A stretch of 64,000 bases of DNA from an uncultured Ruminiclostridium sp. (GTDB lineage: Bacteria; Bacillota; Clostridia; Oscillospirales; Ruminococcaceae). Within the stretch, counting starts at the first letter, position 1, and the number at the start of each line of letters is the position of its first letter. Positions 50,505-59,219 of the stretch are shown piece by piece. The DNA is taken from positions 62,001 through 126,000 of the forward strand of contig CANRGJ010000001.1 of assembly GCA_947630175.1 (NCBI GenBank), given 5' to 3'. The notes below the pieces were generated by a model, which saw only the letters and a list, made by a program, of their open reading frames with translations, made no database searches and was not told the origin of the DNA. The translations under genes were made by a program, and so were the position numbers.

Positions 50505-50533
50505 TTGATAAAAATGTAAAAATATGTTACAAT
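50505..50533 (+). promoter_or_regulatory. promoter of mazG
   Basis: TTGATA (50505-50510), 17-base spacer, TACAAT (50528-50533). It is back-to-back with the GH3 promoter; only 8 bases separate the two -35 boxes. Confidence 0.72.
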
Positions 50534-50574
50534 TCTTTGTGCATAAGAATAAACGGAAAGGAACAGTCAAAAAT

Positions 50575-51384
50575 ATGGAAAGAGAAGTTTATCCTACAAA
50601 AGAAAAATATGATATAAGCGACCTGCTTGCGATAATGAAGATTTTGCGAGGTGAGAACGGCTGCGCCTGGGACAGAGAGCAAGATCATCACTCTATAAGA
50701 ATGGACGTCCTTGAAGAAGCGTATGAAGTAATGGAAGCAATTGATTCGGAAAATTCCGATTCACTTAAGGAAGAGCTTGGCGACTTGTTGCTTCAGGTGG
50801 TCTTTCATTCCGAGATAGAGAATGAAAAATCAGTATTCACATTTGACGACGTATGCGACGGTATATGCAAAAAGCTGATATATCGTCACCCTCACGTTTT
50901 CGGCAATATCCACGTTGAAAATTCCGCCGAGGTATTAAAAAACTGGGATTCCTTAAAAAGCAAGTCCAAAGGCGAGCAGACCGCCACGGAAAGGCTTGAA
51001 AGCGTTCCCAAACTTTTGCCTTCTCTGATGAGAGGTGAAAAAGTTTGTAAACGTGCGTCAAATGCAGGAATTGAATGTATAAAACCCGAAGATGCGGTAG
51101 AAAATATAAAAAACAGAGTTTCTCACTTGGAAAAAGCGGTTTGTATGTCAAAAGAGGATGATATAGAAATTAAATTAGGTGAACTTCTGTTTGCGTGCTG
51201 CAATTTGGCAAGACTTTTGAAAAAAGATAGTGAAAAAGCCTTGACAGATGCTATAAATCGGTTTATAATGCAGTTTAGACAAATCGAAGAAACCGCTTTG
51301 CAGCAGGGAAGAACAATAGGCGATATGCCCGTTGAGGAATTAAAAGCGCTTTATTCATTTGAAAACAATGAAAATTCAATTTGA
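50575..51384 (+). CDS. mazG: nucleoside triphosphate pyrophosphohydrolase MazG
   Basis: MazG hydrolyses (d)NTPs to monophosphates and pyrophosphate and removes aberrant nucleotides. The 269 residues include the metal site EExxE pattern in LEEAYEVMEAID and LKEELGDLLLQVVFHSEI, followed by the KLIYRHPHVFG signature; the second MazG half is less conserved. ATG 50575 follows GGAAAGGA. In Bacillus the homologue (yabN) leads rqcP-yabP-yabQ-divIC, the same order as here, but without the Bacillus N-terminal methylase domain. Confidence 0.93.
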   Translation: MEREVYPTKEKYDISDLLAIMKILRGENGCAWDREQDHHSIRMDVLEEAYEVMEAIDSENSDSLKEELGDLLLQVVFHSEIENEKSVFTFDDVCDGICKKLIYRHPHVFGNIHVENSAEVLKNWDSLKSKSKGEQTATERLESVPKLLPSLMRGEKVCKRASNAGIECIKPEDAVENIKNRVSHLEKAVCMSKEDDIEIKLGELLFACCNLARLLKKDSEKALTDAINRFIMQFRQIEETALQQGRTIGDMPVEELKALYSFENNENSI

Positions 51385-51400
51385 TTATCAGGAGGTCAAA

Positions 51401-51676
51401 ATGACAAAATCAGAGCTTATCACGTCAATTTCAGAAAAAGCCGGAATTACAAAAAAGGATTCGGAAAAAGCATTGACAGCATTTATTGATTCTGTAACTG
51501 AGGCTTTATCAAGCGGTGAAAAGGTCCAGCTTGTAGGTTTCGGCACTTTTGAAGTGCGTGAGCGTGCTGAAAGAACAGGCGTAAATCCCCGCACTCAGGA
51601 AAAAATCATTATTTCCGCATCAAAGGTTCCCGCCTTCAAAGCAGGCTCTGCACTTAAAGAAGCGGTTTCCGATTAA
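51401..51676 (+). CDS. hup: HU-family DNA-binding protein
   Basis: HU is a small dimeric nucleoid protein. The 91 residues have the helical N-terminus (TKSELITSISEKAGITKKDS), and the DNA-binding beta arm with GFGTFEVRERAERTGVNPRT, including the HU signature GFGxFxxRxRxxRxGxNPxT. ATG 51401 follows AGGAGGTC. It is inserted between mazG and rqcP; in Bacillus the HU gene hbs is elsewhere. Confidence 0.96.
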   Translation: MTKSELITSISEKAGITKKDSEKALTAFIDSVTEALSSGEKVQLVGFGTFEVRERAERTGVNPRTQEKIIISASKVPAFKAGSALKEAVSD

Positions 51677-51705
51677 GCGATACAGAATATATTTGAATAA
51701 AATTT

Positions 51706-51734
51706 GGGGCAGCCTTCCGTAAGGACGGCACCCC
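51706..51734 (+). terminator. hairpin between hup and rqcP
   Basis: GGGG (51706-51709) / CCCC (51731-51734), GCC (51712-51714) / GGC (51727-51729), TCC (51716-51718) / GGA (51723-51725), loop GTAA. The tail TGATTTGTCTTT is only partly T-rich, so it may be an attenuator or mRNA end that sets HU above its neighbours. Confidence 0.45.
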
Positions 51735-51762
51735 TGATTTGTCTTTGAAAGGAAAAATAAAA

Positions 51763-52002
51763 ATGAGACTTGATAAATATCTTAAAGTTTCAAGGCTGAT
51801 AAAACGTCGCACAGTTGCAAACGAGGCCTGTGACGCAGAAAAAATTTTCGTAAACGGAAAGCCTGCAAGGGCCTCATATGACGTTAAAGTGAATGATATC
51901 ATAGAAATACATATAGGAAAAACGCCTTTAAAGGTAAAGGTGCTTAAAATTGCAGATGTAGTAGGCAAGGAAGAAAGCGGAGAATTGTACGAAGCGTTAT
52001 AA
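51763..52002 (+). CDS. rqcP: S4-domain protein RqcP (YabO)
   Basis: RqcP works with RqcH on stalled large ribosomal subunits, stabilising the P-site tRNA while alanine tails are added. The 79-residue protein is essentially one S4 domain: MRLDKYLKVSRLIKRRTVAN, FVNGKPARASYDVKVNDIIE. ATG 51763 follows AAAGGA. The position after mazG and before yabP matches Bacillus yabO, which supports RqcP over heat-shock Hsp15. Confidence 0.9.
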   Translation: MRLDKYLKVSRLIKRRTVANEACDAEKIFVNGKPARASYDVKVNDIIEIHIGKTPLKVKVLKIADVVGKEESGELYEAL

Positions 52003-52079
52003 GAAAAACTGTTCTAAACAAATAAACGCCGCATAGAATATACAAACGGTTGTCCGTTTAAAGGAGGCGTTTATTATTT

Positions 52080-52358
52080 ATGTTGGAACAAAGAACAAAG
52101 CTGCATAATCTTGTGTTGGAAAACAGAAAGCGTCTGGTTATGTCGGGCGTTCAAGAAGTGGACGGTTTTACCGAAACAGAGGTAAGGCTTTACACCGATA
52201 TGGGACAGCTTACCGTCAAAGGCAAAAATCTCAATGTAGAGCAGGTCAATACTGAAACCGGAGAACTGATAATGACAGGCGACCTTGTTGAAATGCTTAT
52301 TTATTCGGAAAAAACAAAGCGGTCGCCGGATAATTTTATAACAAAGCTGTTCAGGTGA
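52080..52358 (+). CDS. yabP: sporulation protein YabP
   Basis: YabP is required for sporulation in Bacillus, acting at spore cortex/coat formation; its mechanism is unknown. The 92 residues match the family in length and pattern: LHNLVLENRKRLVMSGV, VRLYTDMGQLTVKGKNLNV, and a C-terminal LVEMLIYSEKTK. The AAGGAGG at 52061-52067 is 12 bases from the ATG, a little far; TTG 52083 is an unlikely alternative. yabQ follows after 6 bases. Confidence 0.9.
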   Translation: MLEQRTKLHNLVLENRKRLVMSGVQEVDGFTETEVRLYTDMGQLTVKGKNLNVEQVNTETGELIMTGDLVEMLIYSEKTKRSPDNFITKLFR

Positions 52359-52364
52359 TCTGCT

Positions 52365-52913
52365 ATGTTTGAGAATATTACTTCGACCTTGCAGCAGTGC
52401 GGCGTATTTTTTATTCTCGGTATGGTCATCGGGATATGTTATGAGCCCATTCGTTTTGCTCGTATGATCGTTCGCCACAATACTGTTGCCGTATGTGTGG
52501 AAGATGTGATTTTTATGTCGCTGTGCGCAGTTGTCGGATTTATTACTGCGCTGTCTGTGGGAATAGGTTATTTTAGAATTTATTACATTGTTTTTCAGCT
52601 TATCGGTTCAGCCGTATATTTTTTGACCATTGGAAGACTGCTGAATTTTGTTTTTAAGCGCTGTGTGAATACGGTAAAACGATTTTTTATTACAATTTTC
52701 AAAAAAATATACGATAAAATTCACATTTTTGTTGTGCCAATTGCTGTAAAAATAAGGCTTTCCTTTGGCAAAATCGCTGAAATTGCTAAAAATGTAGTAT
52801 TTTATCGAAAAAAAGACTTGAAAAAAGCAAACGAGTTGTTGTATAATGAAAAAGTACAAACAGCCGTTGGAGGTGAAAACAAGGGTGTTATTAAAGCACA
52901 AATCAGAAAATAA
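52365..52913 (+). CDS. yabQ: spore cortex protein YabQ
   Basis: YabQ is a membrane protein needed for spore cortex formation. The 182 residues show hydrophobic segments near 9-26, 42-67 and 72-92, with the family-like GICYEPIRFARMIVRH between the first two, then a basic soluble part (about 98-182). The gene is directly after yabP and its end overlaps divIC, the conserved order. Confidence 0.87.
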   Translation: MFENITSTLQQCGVFFILGMVIGICYEPIRFARMIVRHNTVAVCVEDVIFMSLCAVVGFITALSVGIGYFRIYYIVFQLIGSAVYFLTIGRLLNFVFKRCVNTVKRFFITIFKKIYDKIHIFVVPIAVKIRLSFGKIAEIAKNVVFYRKKDLKKANELLYNEKVQTAVGGENKGVIKAQIRK

Positions 52914-53181
52914 ACGCACATCAAAGATTTTTTATTTGGCTTTGTTTGCAGTCTTTGTTTTTGCGTTGGTGGAGATCATCTCGATGCAGGTCGAGATCTC
53001 TCAGAAAAATGCTGAGCTGGAAAGTATATCAAACGAGCTTGACAACGTGCTGGTAGTAAACGAGCAATTAAAGCGTTACAGCAGTGATGAATATAAAATG
53101 GAATACATTGAACAAATAGCAAGAGATCATCTTGATTATTCATATGCTGATGAAACTGTTTATTATTTCGTACCGAAATAA
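52885..53181 (+). CDS. divIC: septum formation initiator DivIC/FtsB-like
   Basis: DivIC is a bitopic division protein that works with FtsL and DivIB. The protein has a short basic N-terminus, one membrane span (FYLALFAVFVFALVEIISM), a leucine-rich coiled coil (about 50-85 of the long form) and the conserved ending EQIARDHLDYSYADETVYYF. I place the start at GTG 52885, behind GGAGG (52869-52873), giving 98 residues; ATG 52846 has no ribosome site and would overlap yabQ by 68 bases. GTG 52873 is a third option. Confidence 0.88.
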   Translation: MLLKHKSENKRTSKIFYLALFAVFVFALVEIISMQVEISQKNAELESISNELDNVLVVNEQLKRYSSDEYKMEYIEQIARDHLDYSYADETVYYFVPK

Positions 53182-53205
53182 TCGGAAGAAGAAATCTATG
53201 ATGTT

Positions 53206-53247
53206 AAAAGTCCTTTGACGTTTAAAAATGCGTCAAAGGACTTTTTT
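53206..53247 (+). terminator. strong bidirectional terminator
   Basis: A perfect 15-pair stem AAAAGTCCTTTGACG (53206-53220) / CGTCAAAGGACTTTT (53231-53245), 10-base loop, T-tract on the plus side and the A-run that serves the minus-strand gene. It lies between the convergent divIC and the orphan gene and touches the stop of the latter. Confidence 0.95.
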
Positions 53248-54199
53248 AAGATTTTATATAGTCTTTCATAATAATATGATTGAAAAAATCGGGTTCTGCA
53301 TCGTCTATTATTTCTCTTATCTTTTCATAGGCCTCAGGTTCAATTCCCGATTCCCGCAAAAAATGTTTTTGTGCGGAAGTGTATGTTGAAAAGTCTGCTC
53401 TGCTTTTTCTTACTTCGGGACGATGCTGCTGCGTGTTTTGGGTATCGACGTTTTCTTTTGGAGCAAACGGATTGTCAAACATCATATCGCCGATGTTTTT
53501 CAAGCAAACTGTAAAATCAAAAGAAAAACTGCTTACACATTCCGCCGCTTTCAGCAACTCGGGTACGACAGGCTTATTCTCATAGTTCCCGCAATATATA
53601 TCTATGTATGCCAGAAAGCTTTCCAGCGGAGTGTACGAACACCGTGAGCAAAATGCGAGACTTATCATTTCTGCTTGAGAATAAAAACACTCTGCTGCCG
53701 CGCTCAGACCGTTTAGATTTTCGTTGGTCGGGCAAATGTCAACAAACAGTCCAAACCTGTTCTTGCAACGGTATATGAATTTTTTAATCTGATTTATGTC
53801 GTCGCTGAACCGTTTTACAATTCGCACTCCGCATACACAATGCATTTTGTTTATCATACGAATATCATTGTATATGTCGGACAATTGACGCTCGTTTGCC
53901 GCTATCTCAATGATAATATTATCCCGTTTAAGACTTTTTGCTATCGGTAGCATACTTACAGGAAGGACCACAAAAGCAAAATTTTTGTTTTTGATAAGAG
54001 AAAAATCGCTTATTTCGCTTAAATGGAAAATCAGCCTGCTGCAATCAAATTCATCAGGAAGAAATACGGCTGAATGGCTGTCAATCTCGATATAATCAAC
54101 GTATACCGTTTTCATTGCGTTTATGTAATTTTCTATGTCATTGCTGTTTATTGTGCCGAAAAAATCTATACAGCAAAGACCTCTGTCCGTTATTTTCAT
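53246..54199 (-). CDS. uncharacterised protein, possibly a degenerate DRE-TIM (HMGL-like) enzyme
   Basis: Function unknown. The 317 residues have a mixed alpha/beta pattern that could be a TIM barrel. ITDRGLCCIDFFG at the N-terminus and SRCSYTPLESFLAYIDIYCG near 190-210 recall the first strand and the GNTPLEE segment of homocitrate/isopropylmalate synthases, but the catalytic Arg-Asp pair of TLRDG and the metal HxH are not recognisable. The last part (about 245-317) is polar, then helical (AQKHFLRESGIEPEAYEKI). Its promoter is TTGAAA-N17-TATAAT. AAAAGGAG is 24 bases from the ATG, with a GCAG-TTTT-CTGC hairpin in between. Confidence 0.65.
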   Translation of the reverse strand: MKITDRGLCCIDFFGTINSNDIENYINAMKTVYVDYIEIDSHSAVFLPDEFDCSRLIFHLSEISDFSLIKNKNFAFVVLPVSMLPIAKSLKRDNIIIEIAANERQLSDIYNDIRMINKMHCVCGVRIVKRFSDDINQIKKFIYRCKNRFGLFVDICPTNENLNGLSAAAECFYSQAEMISLAFCSRCSYTPLESFLAYIDIYCGNYENKPVVPELLKAAECVSSFSFDFTVCLKNIGDMMFDNPFAPKENVDTQNTQQHRPEVRKSRADFSTYTSAQKHFLRESGIEPEAYEKIREIIDDAEPDFFNHIIMKDYIKS

Positions 54200-54247
54200 A
54201 TTTTCGCAGAAAACTGCCTATGCTCCTTTTACTGTTTTGTCAGTAAT

Positions 54248-54276
54248 ATTATACTATATCTCTATGAATTTTTCAA
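54248..54276 (-). promoter_or_regulatory. promoter of the minus-strand orphan
   Basis: On the minus strand: TTGAAA (54271-54276), 17-base spacer, TATAAT (54248-54253). Confidence 0.75.
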
Positions 54277-54317
54277 TATTTTGCAATAAGAAATAAAAGT
54301 ATTTCTCATAAAAACTG

Positions 54318-54346
54318 TTTACTTTTTATTTATTTTTTGGTATAAT
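54318..54346 (+). promoter_or_regulatory. promoter of tepA operon
   Basis: TTTACT (54318-54323), 17-base spacer, TATAAT (54341-54346) with an extended TGG just before it. Divergent from the orphan gene's promoter. Confidence 0.72.
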
Positions 54347-54431
54347 AAACATATATATATTTGTGAACCTATGTATATTTTCATCTTCTATGCAGAGAAT
54401 ATTATTAAATTTTTATCAGAAGGTGAAAGTA

Positions 54432-55358
54432 ATGGGAAGTAAGAAAAATAAGCATATAGAAGAATCAGGTCAGACCAAGCCGGTCAACGAAAATACAGCC
54501 AATGAAGAAACCGAAGAAACTCTCGGCGAAAGTCAGAATCAACGTATAATCGACACAGGTATCGTTGCCACAAACGCCAAGCATGCTATTCATTGCCTTA
54601 CAGTCATAGGACAGATAGAGGGGCATTATATACTTCCTCCCCAAAATAAAACTACCAAGTATGAGCATATCATTCCGTCTCTCGTTGCAATAGAGCAGGA
54701 TCCCGATATCGAAGGGTTGCTTATAATCCTGAATACTGTTGGAGGAGATGTCGAGGCAGGGCTTGCGATAGCCGAGCTTATAGCGGGAATGAAAAAGCCT
54801 ACTGTTTCAATAGTGGTGGGCGGTGGTCATTCCATTGGAGTCCCGCTTGCAGTAAGCGCAAAGCAGAGCTTTATCGTTCCTTCAGCGACTATGACGATAC
54901 ATCCTGTTCGTATGAACGGGCTTTTGCTTGGGATACCTCAGACGCTTTCCTATTTTGACAGAATGCAGGAGCGTATCATAAACTTTGTCACAAGAAACAG
55001 CGGTATTTCCGCCTCCCGATTTAAAGAGCTGATGATGAAAAAAGATGAGCTTGTAATGGACGTAGGTTCAGTGGTGGACGGCGATACGGCGGTCAAGGAA
55101 GGACTTATAGACAATCTGGGCGGTCTGTCCGATGCGGTGGAATGTTTGTATGAAATGATAGAAAGTGAAGAGGGCGAAAAAAAGTCTTCCCGCAGGAAAA
55201 AGGCTTCAAAAAAACATTCAAATAACTCGAATATAAGCAAAAATAAAATTGAACCGAACATCGACGAACAGCGTGCGGTTTCTCTCCTGAATATGATCTG
55301 CTCAGGCGACATTGTTTACGAAAACGGAAAATTCATTACGGCGGGAGGGAAAGACTGA
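54432..55358 (+). CDS. tepA: ClpP-like serine protease TepA
   Basis: TepA-type proteins are cytoplasmic ClpP-family proteases linked to protein translocation or signal-peptide degradation. The 308 residues have a polar N-terminal 40, then the crotonase/ClpP fold: [19 protein letters not shown], the nucleophile Ser in [14 protein letters not shown] and the His in [10 protein letters not shown]. The C-terminal extension is basic ([16 protein letters not shown]). ATG 54432 follows AAGGTGAAAG. In Bacillus tepA is followed by ylzJ and spoIIIE, nearly as here. Confidence 0.88.
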   Translation: MGSKKNKHIEESGQTKPVNENTANEETEETLGESQNQRIIDTGIVATNAKHAIHCLTVIGQIEGHYILPPQNKTTKYEHIIPSLVAIEQDPDIEGLLIILNTVGGDVEAGLAIAELIAGMKKPTVSIVVGGGHSIGVPLAVSAKQSFIVPSATMTIHPVRMNGLLLGIPQTLSYFDRMQERIINFVTRNSGISASRFKELMMKKDELVMDVGSVVDGDTAVKEGLIDNLGGLSDAVECLYEMIESEEGEKKSSRRKKASKKHSNNSNISKNKIEPNIDEQRAVSLLNMICSGDIVYENGKFITAGGKD

Positions 55359-55549
55359 TGTTTCACTCCATTATAAGCGAATATGATATTTTTTTTGAAA
55401 ACAAACCTTTAAAAACCTATGAAAAGAGCTTTGGTTCAGGAGTGGTTACGATGGCGGAGCAGGACGGAAAATACAGACCGTACAGTTTCTTTTCAACTAA
55501 TCCTGCAGACTATCTGACCGTAGAAAAATATATAAATACAAAAAACTGA
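55358..55549 (+). CDS. ylzJ: YlzJ-like protein
   Basis: This is a 63-residue protein of unknown function. It resembles YlzJ in size and in its place between tepA and the spoIIIE region. It has no membrane segment; VVTMAEQDGKYRPYSFFSTN is the most distinctive part. Its ATG overlaps the tepA stop (TGATG) behind GGGAGGG, so it is translated together with tepA. Confidence 0.7.
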   Translation: MFHSIISEYDIFFENKPLKTYEKSFGSGVVTMAEQDGKYRPYSFFSTNPADYLTVEKYINTKN

Positions 55550-55568
55550 AAAATCAAATGGGTGTATG

Positions 55569-55586
55569 CAAGGGCGTTTGCCCTTG
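55569..55586 (+). repeat. perfect palindrome, REP-like
   Basis: CAAGGGC (55569-55575) / GCCCTTG (55580-55586), loop GTTT, with no T-tract. It stands between ylzJ and uppP. It appears once in this window. Confidence 0.45.
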
Positions 55587-55612
55587 CGACCCCAAAAACA
55601 GAAGGTTTATCT

Positions 55613-56473
55613 ATGGAATACATATCAATAATTATTCAAGGCATAATTCAGGGGCTTACCGAGTTTCTCCCTATATCAAGCTCGGGACATTTGTCCGTTG
55701 CACAGCATTTCCTCGGCGTTGAGGAATCCACCCTGCTTATCTCCATAATACTCCACCTTGGAACGCTTGTTGCGGTGTTTATCGCTTTCTGGAAAGATAT
55801 ATGGGGATTGATAAAAGAATTTTTTCTGACTATCAAGGATATCTTCACCGGTAAATTTTCTTGGCAGGAAATGAACGATAGCAGAAGAATGCTGTTTATG
55901 GTGGTTATAGCCACTCTACTTCTTGTTCCCGCATATCTTGTGAAAGACTTTTTTACGTCTATGGAAGGCGACAGCGATATCATATTTGAAGGCTGCGCTT
56001 TTGCTTTTACCGCTTTGCTACTTTTCCTGTCCGACGCTTGCGTTAAAGGATTTAAAACAGGGAAGGATATGACAGTAAAGGACGCCATTACAGTCGGACT
56101 TTTTCAGTGCGTTGCTCTTTTCCCCGGAGTTTCACGCTCAGGCTCTACCATTACGGCGGGACTTCTTACGGGCTTGTCAAGGGAAACAGCGGTGAAGTTT
56201 TCCTTTATACTAGGAATACCTGCAATACTCGGAGGAAGTATTCTCGAAATTAAAGATGCGGCAGAAACAGGCGTTGAATTTGACATTCCTCTTTTGGCGG
56301 TAGGATTTATTGTATCAGCCGTAGTAGGTATTTTGTCAATAAAGCTGGTAAGGCTTGTGATAAAAAAGAACAAATTCAAATATTTTGGTATATATCTTTT
56401 GATTTTAAGCGTATTGTGCATTGCAGCGGGAATATATGAAACGGCAACAGGAGAATTTATAAGAATACAATAA
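55613..56473 (+). CDS. uppP: undecaprenyl-diphosphatase
   Basis: UppP (BacA) dephosphorylates undecaprenyl diphosphate to recycle the cell-wall lipid carrier and gives bacitracin tolerance. The 286 residues have about eight membrane segments with the two active-site motifs: GLTEFLPISSSGHLSVAQH and FPGVSRSGSTITAGLLTGL. ATG 55613 is chosen; the frame is open to a GTG at 55562, but that stretch is the palindrome region and does not look like UppP. Confidence 0.95.
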   Translation: MEYISIIIQGIIQGLTEFLPISSSGHLSVAQHFLGVEESTLLISIILHLGTLVAVFIAFWKDIWGLIKEFFLTIKDIFTGKFSWQEMNDSRRMLFMVVIATLLLVPAYLVKDFFTSMEGDSDIIFEGCAFAFTALLLFLSDACVKGFKTGKDMTVKDAITVGLFQCVALFPGVSRSGSTITAGLLTGLSRETAVKFSFILGIPAILGGSILEIKDAAETGVEFDIPLLAVGFIVSAVVGILSIKLVRLVIKKNKFKYFGIYLLILSVLCIAAGIYETATGEFIRIQ

Positions 56474-56519
56474 ATGTTGGGAATTTGAAAACTATATGAG
56501 GTTCAAATCGGAGGTTTAA

Positions 56520-59201
56520 ATGGCATCTTCACAGCAGTCAAAAAATACAAAGTCATCATCGGCATCGTCAAAAAGCAAGACGTCCAGTGCTGTTTTGTCT
56601 GGAGCAAAGAAAAATGAAGTCCTGGCAAAGAACAGAAGAAAAAGAAATATATGGTCAGTCGTGCTGTTTGCAATAGGCTTGCTTATAACGGCTATTGCTT
56701 TGATAGGAAATTCAGCGGCGGAAAATATGAATATGTGGGATCACATACACGGCTTTTTCTGCGGCGTATTTGGCGCAACGGTATTTTTTATAGGTCCGTT
56801 CATTATCTACATAGCCGTAATGATAAGTCTCGATAAAGGCAGATCAACACTGACCGCAAGAATTTTTCAAATACTCCTTTTCATATTTATGTTAAGCGCC
56901 GCAATACAGATAATCTTTATAGGCCAGATAGCATCGCCTGAAACGGAAGGTTTCGGTGAAACAGTTTCAGAGCTGTATAACAATGGTATGAACCTCTCCG
57001 GAGGAGGAGTATGCGCTCTTCTTATAGGTTTTCCACTGTTGCTTTTGGGACGTATCGGTGCAACGATAGCCATTGTATTGATAATATTTGTCGTAATAAT
57101 GCTTGTGGCAAATATAAATCTTATGGATTTTCTTAAAATTATTGCAAAGCCTTTTGTAAAATTAGGCGGTTATATTAAGGACAAGCGCACCGAATTTCAG
57201 GAGGAAAGCAGGATACTCCGTGAAGAACGTGAGCGTCTTGAAGAAGAGGCCGCGTCAGCCGAAAACGATGAAGCTGAAGCGAAAACCATTCCCGCTAAAG
57301 CAAAAAGCTTTGACGAAATGGAAAAAGATATCAAAGGCGGTGAGCTTGCTCATGCCAATGAAGAAGCAAAGGCTATCGTTAAGGAGCAAAAACAGGAAAC
57401 AGACGAATATCTTGTTAAAATCGGCGCCAAATCCCCGATCGTTCCTCCCAGACTGACTGACGAAGATTATAAGCGCAATGCCGAAAAAATGCAGGAGTTG
57501 TCTGAAAGCCGCAAGGAAGACGAACAGCTTACTCTTGACGAACGCAATAAGAAAGATAATTCCACCGAAAAGACTGACGTCAGTGAAATAGAAAAAGCGA
57601 TAAGCGATTATAATCATGAAATAGAGGAGAAGAACAAGAATAAAGGCATAGTGGTAGATACTGTGGTCAATACCGCTAAAGACGGTCAGCAGGTAATTGA
57701 CCAGGTGATCACTTCTGTTGACGATTATACTTTGCCGCCTGTAACTCTGCTCAGTGAGGTAAAGAAAAAAGTCACTGATGAAAATATAAATGCAGAAATT
57801 GAAAATAACGCCAATATTCTGGTAAATTCGTTAAAGAGCTTCGGCGTTGAAACAAAATATCTGGGTGCGGTAAGAGGTCCTTCCGTAACAAGATATGAAC
57901 TTCAGCCTGCTCCCGGTGTAAAAATTTCAAAGATAACAGGACTGGTGGACGATATTGCTCTTAACCTGGCGACAGCTGGAGTAAGAATAGAAGCGCCTAT
58001 ACCTAATAAAGCGGCTGTTGGCATTGAGGTACCCAATAAGGAAAAAGAAACCGTGTTTATCCGTGAAATGATAGACAGCGAGGATTTTCGCAAATGCAAC
58101 AGTAAGCTCGGTTCGGCTCTGGGCAAAAATATTTCCGGCGAGGTCGTTATATGCGATATATCGGAAATGCCCCATATCCTTATTGCAGGTACAACAGGTT
58201 CTGGTAAATCGGTATGTGTAAATTCGATAATAATGAGTATTCTATATCGCTCAACGCCTGAGGAAGTCAGACTTGTTATGATAGACCCGAAGGCAGTAGA
58301 ATTTATGATATATAACGGCATAGCTCATCTTCTGCTTCCTGTGGTAACAGACCCTAAAAAGGCGGCAGGTTCATTGGCTTGGGCTTGTACGGAAATGGAT
58401 AAGCGTTATATCATTTTAAGTGAGAATAATGTCCGTGATATAAAGGCATACAACAAGCTGGCGGAAACAAGGGAAGACCTCCAGCCTATGCCGAGCATAG
58501 TTATATTTATCGACGAGCTTGCTGACCTTATGATGTGTGCCAAAAATGATGTTGAGGCCAGCATATGCCGACTGGCGCAAAAGGCAAGAGCAGCAGGAAT
58601 GCACCTTGTTGTGGCTACACAAAGACCTTCCGTCGATGTCATTACGGGACTGATAAAATCAAATATACCCTCAAGAATTGCATTAAAGGTCGCCCAGCAG
58701 GTGGACAGCAGGACGATAATTGACGTGGGAGGTGCAGAAAAGCTACTTGGCAAGGGCGATATGCTGTATAAATCGGTTGTAATGCCAAAGCCGATCCGTG
58801 TTCAGGGCTGTTGGGTATCTGATGAAGAGGTCGAACGTGTTACTGAATTTATCAAGAATAAATATACTCTTGAATATGATGAAAATGTTATTGATGAAGT
58901 AGACCGTCAGTCCGAGCGTGTGGGTTCAGACGACAAATCCAAATCTGCATTTGACAGCGATCTTGACATGAATGACGAAAAGCTGGACGAAGCGATAGAT
59001 GTTGTTTTTGCAAACAATGGTGCCAGCACATCCGCTTTGCAGAGAGCATTGAAAGTCGGATATGGCAGGGCGGCAAGACTTGTGGATATTATGGAAAAAA
59101 TGGGGATAGTAGGTCCGCCTGACGGAAACAAACCAAGACAGCTGCTTATGAGCAGGGAAAGCTGGTATGAAATGAAACTGAATCAGCAAGATCAAGAATA
59201 A
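56520..59201 (+). CDS. ftsK: DNA translocase FtsK/SpoIIIE
   Basis: This septal DNA pump moves chromosomes through the closing septum in division or sporulation. The 893 residues start with a Ser/Lys-rich cytoplasmic tail, four membrane segments (about 43-63, 80-103, 118-138, 165-200), a long charged linker (about 215-430), and the motor: GTTGSGKSVCVNSII with the Walker A at about 554-561, VIFIDELADLMM as Walker B, and ATQRPSVDVITGLIK. The C-terminal gamma winged helix (STSALQRALKVGYGRAARLV) reads orienting sequences. The context after tepA-ylzJ matches Bacillus spoIIIE. Confidence 0.95.
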   Translation: MASSQQSKNTKSSSASSKSKTSSAVLSGAKKNEVLAKNRRKRNIWSVVLFAIGLLITAIALIGNSAAENMNMWDHIHGFFCGVFGATVFFIGPFIIYIAVMISLDKGRSTLTARIFQILLFIFMLSAAIQIIFIGQIASPETEGFGETVSELYNNGMNLSGGGVCALLIGFPLLLLGRIGATIAIVLIIFVVIMLVANINLMDFLKIIAKPFVKLGGYIKDKRTEFQEESRILREERERLEEEAASAENDEAEAKTIPAKAKSFDEMEKDIKGGELAHANEEAKAIVKEQKQETDEYLVKIGAKSPIVPPRLTDEDYKRNAEKMQELSESRKEDEQLTLDERNKKDNSTEKTDVSEIEKAISDYNHEIEEKNKNKGIVVDTVVNTAKDGQQVIDQVITSVDDYTLPPVTLLSEVKKKVTDENINAEIENNANILVNSLKSFGVETKYLGAVRGPSVTRYELQPAPGVKISKITGLVDDIALNLATAGVRIEAPIPNKAAVGIEVPNKEKETVFIREMIDSEDFRKCNSKLGSALGKNISGEVVICDISEMPHILIAGTTGSGKSVCVNSIIMSILYRSTPEEVRLVMIDPKAVEFMIYNGIAHLLLPVVTDPKKAAGSLAWACTEMDKRYIILSENNVRDIKAYNKLAETREDLQPMPSIVIFIDELADLMMCAKNDVEASICRLAQKARAAGMHLVVATQRPSVDVITGLIKSNIPSRIALKVAQQVDSRTIIDVGGAEKLLGKGDMLYKSVVMPKPIRVQGCWVSDEEVERVTEFIKNKYTLEYDENVIDEVDRQSERVGSDDKSKSAFDSDLDMNDEKLDEAIDVVFANNGASTSALQRALKVGYGRAARLVDIMEKMGIVGPPDGNKPRQLLMSRESWYEMKLNQQDQE

Positions 59202-59219
59202 TTTACGGAGAATAAGCAA

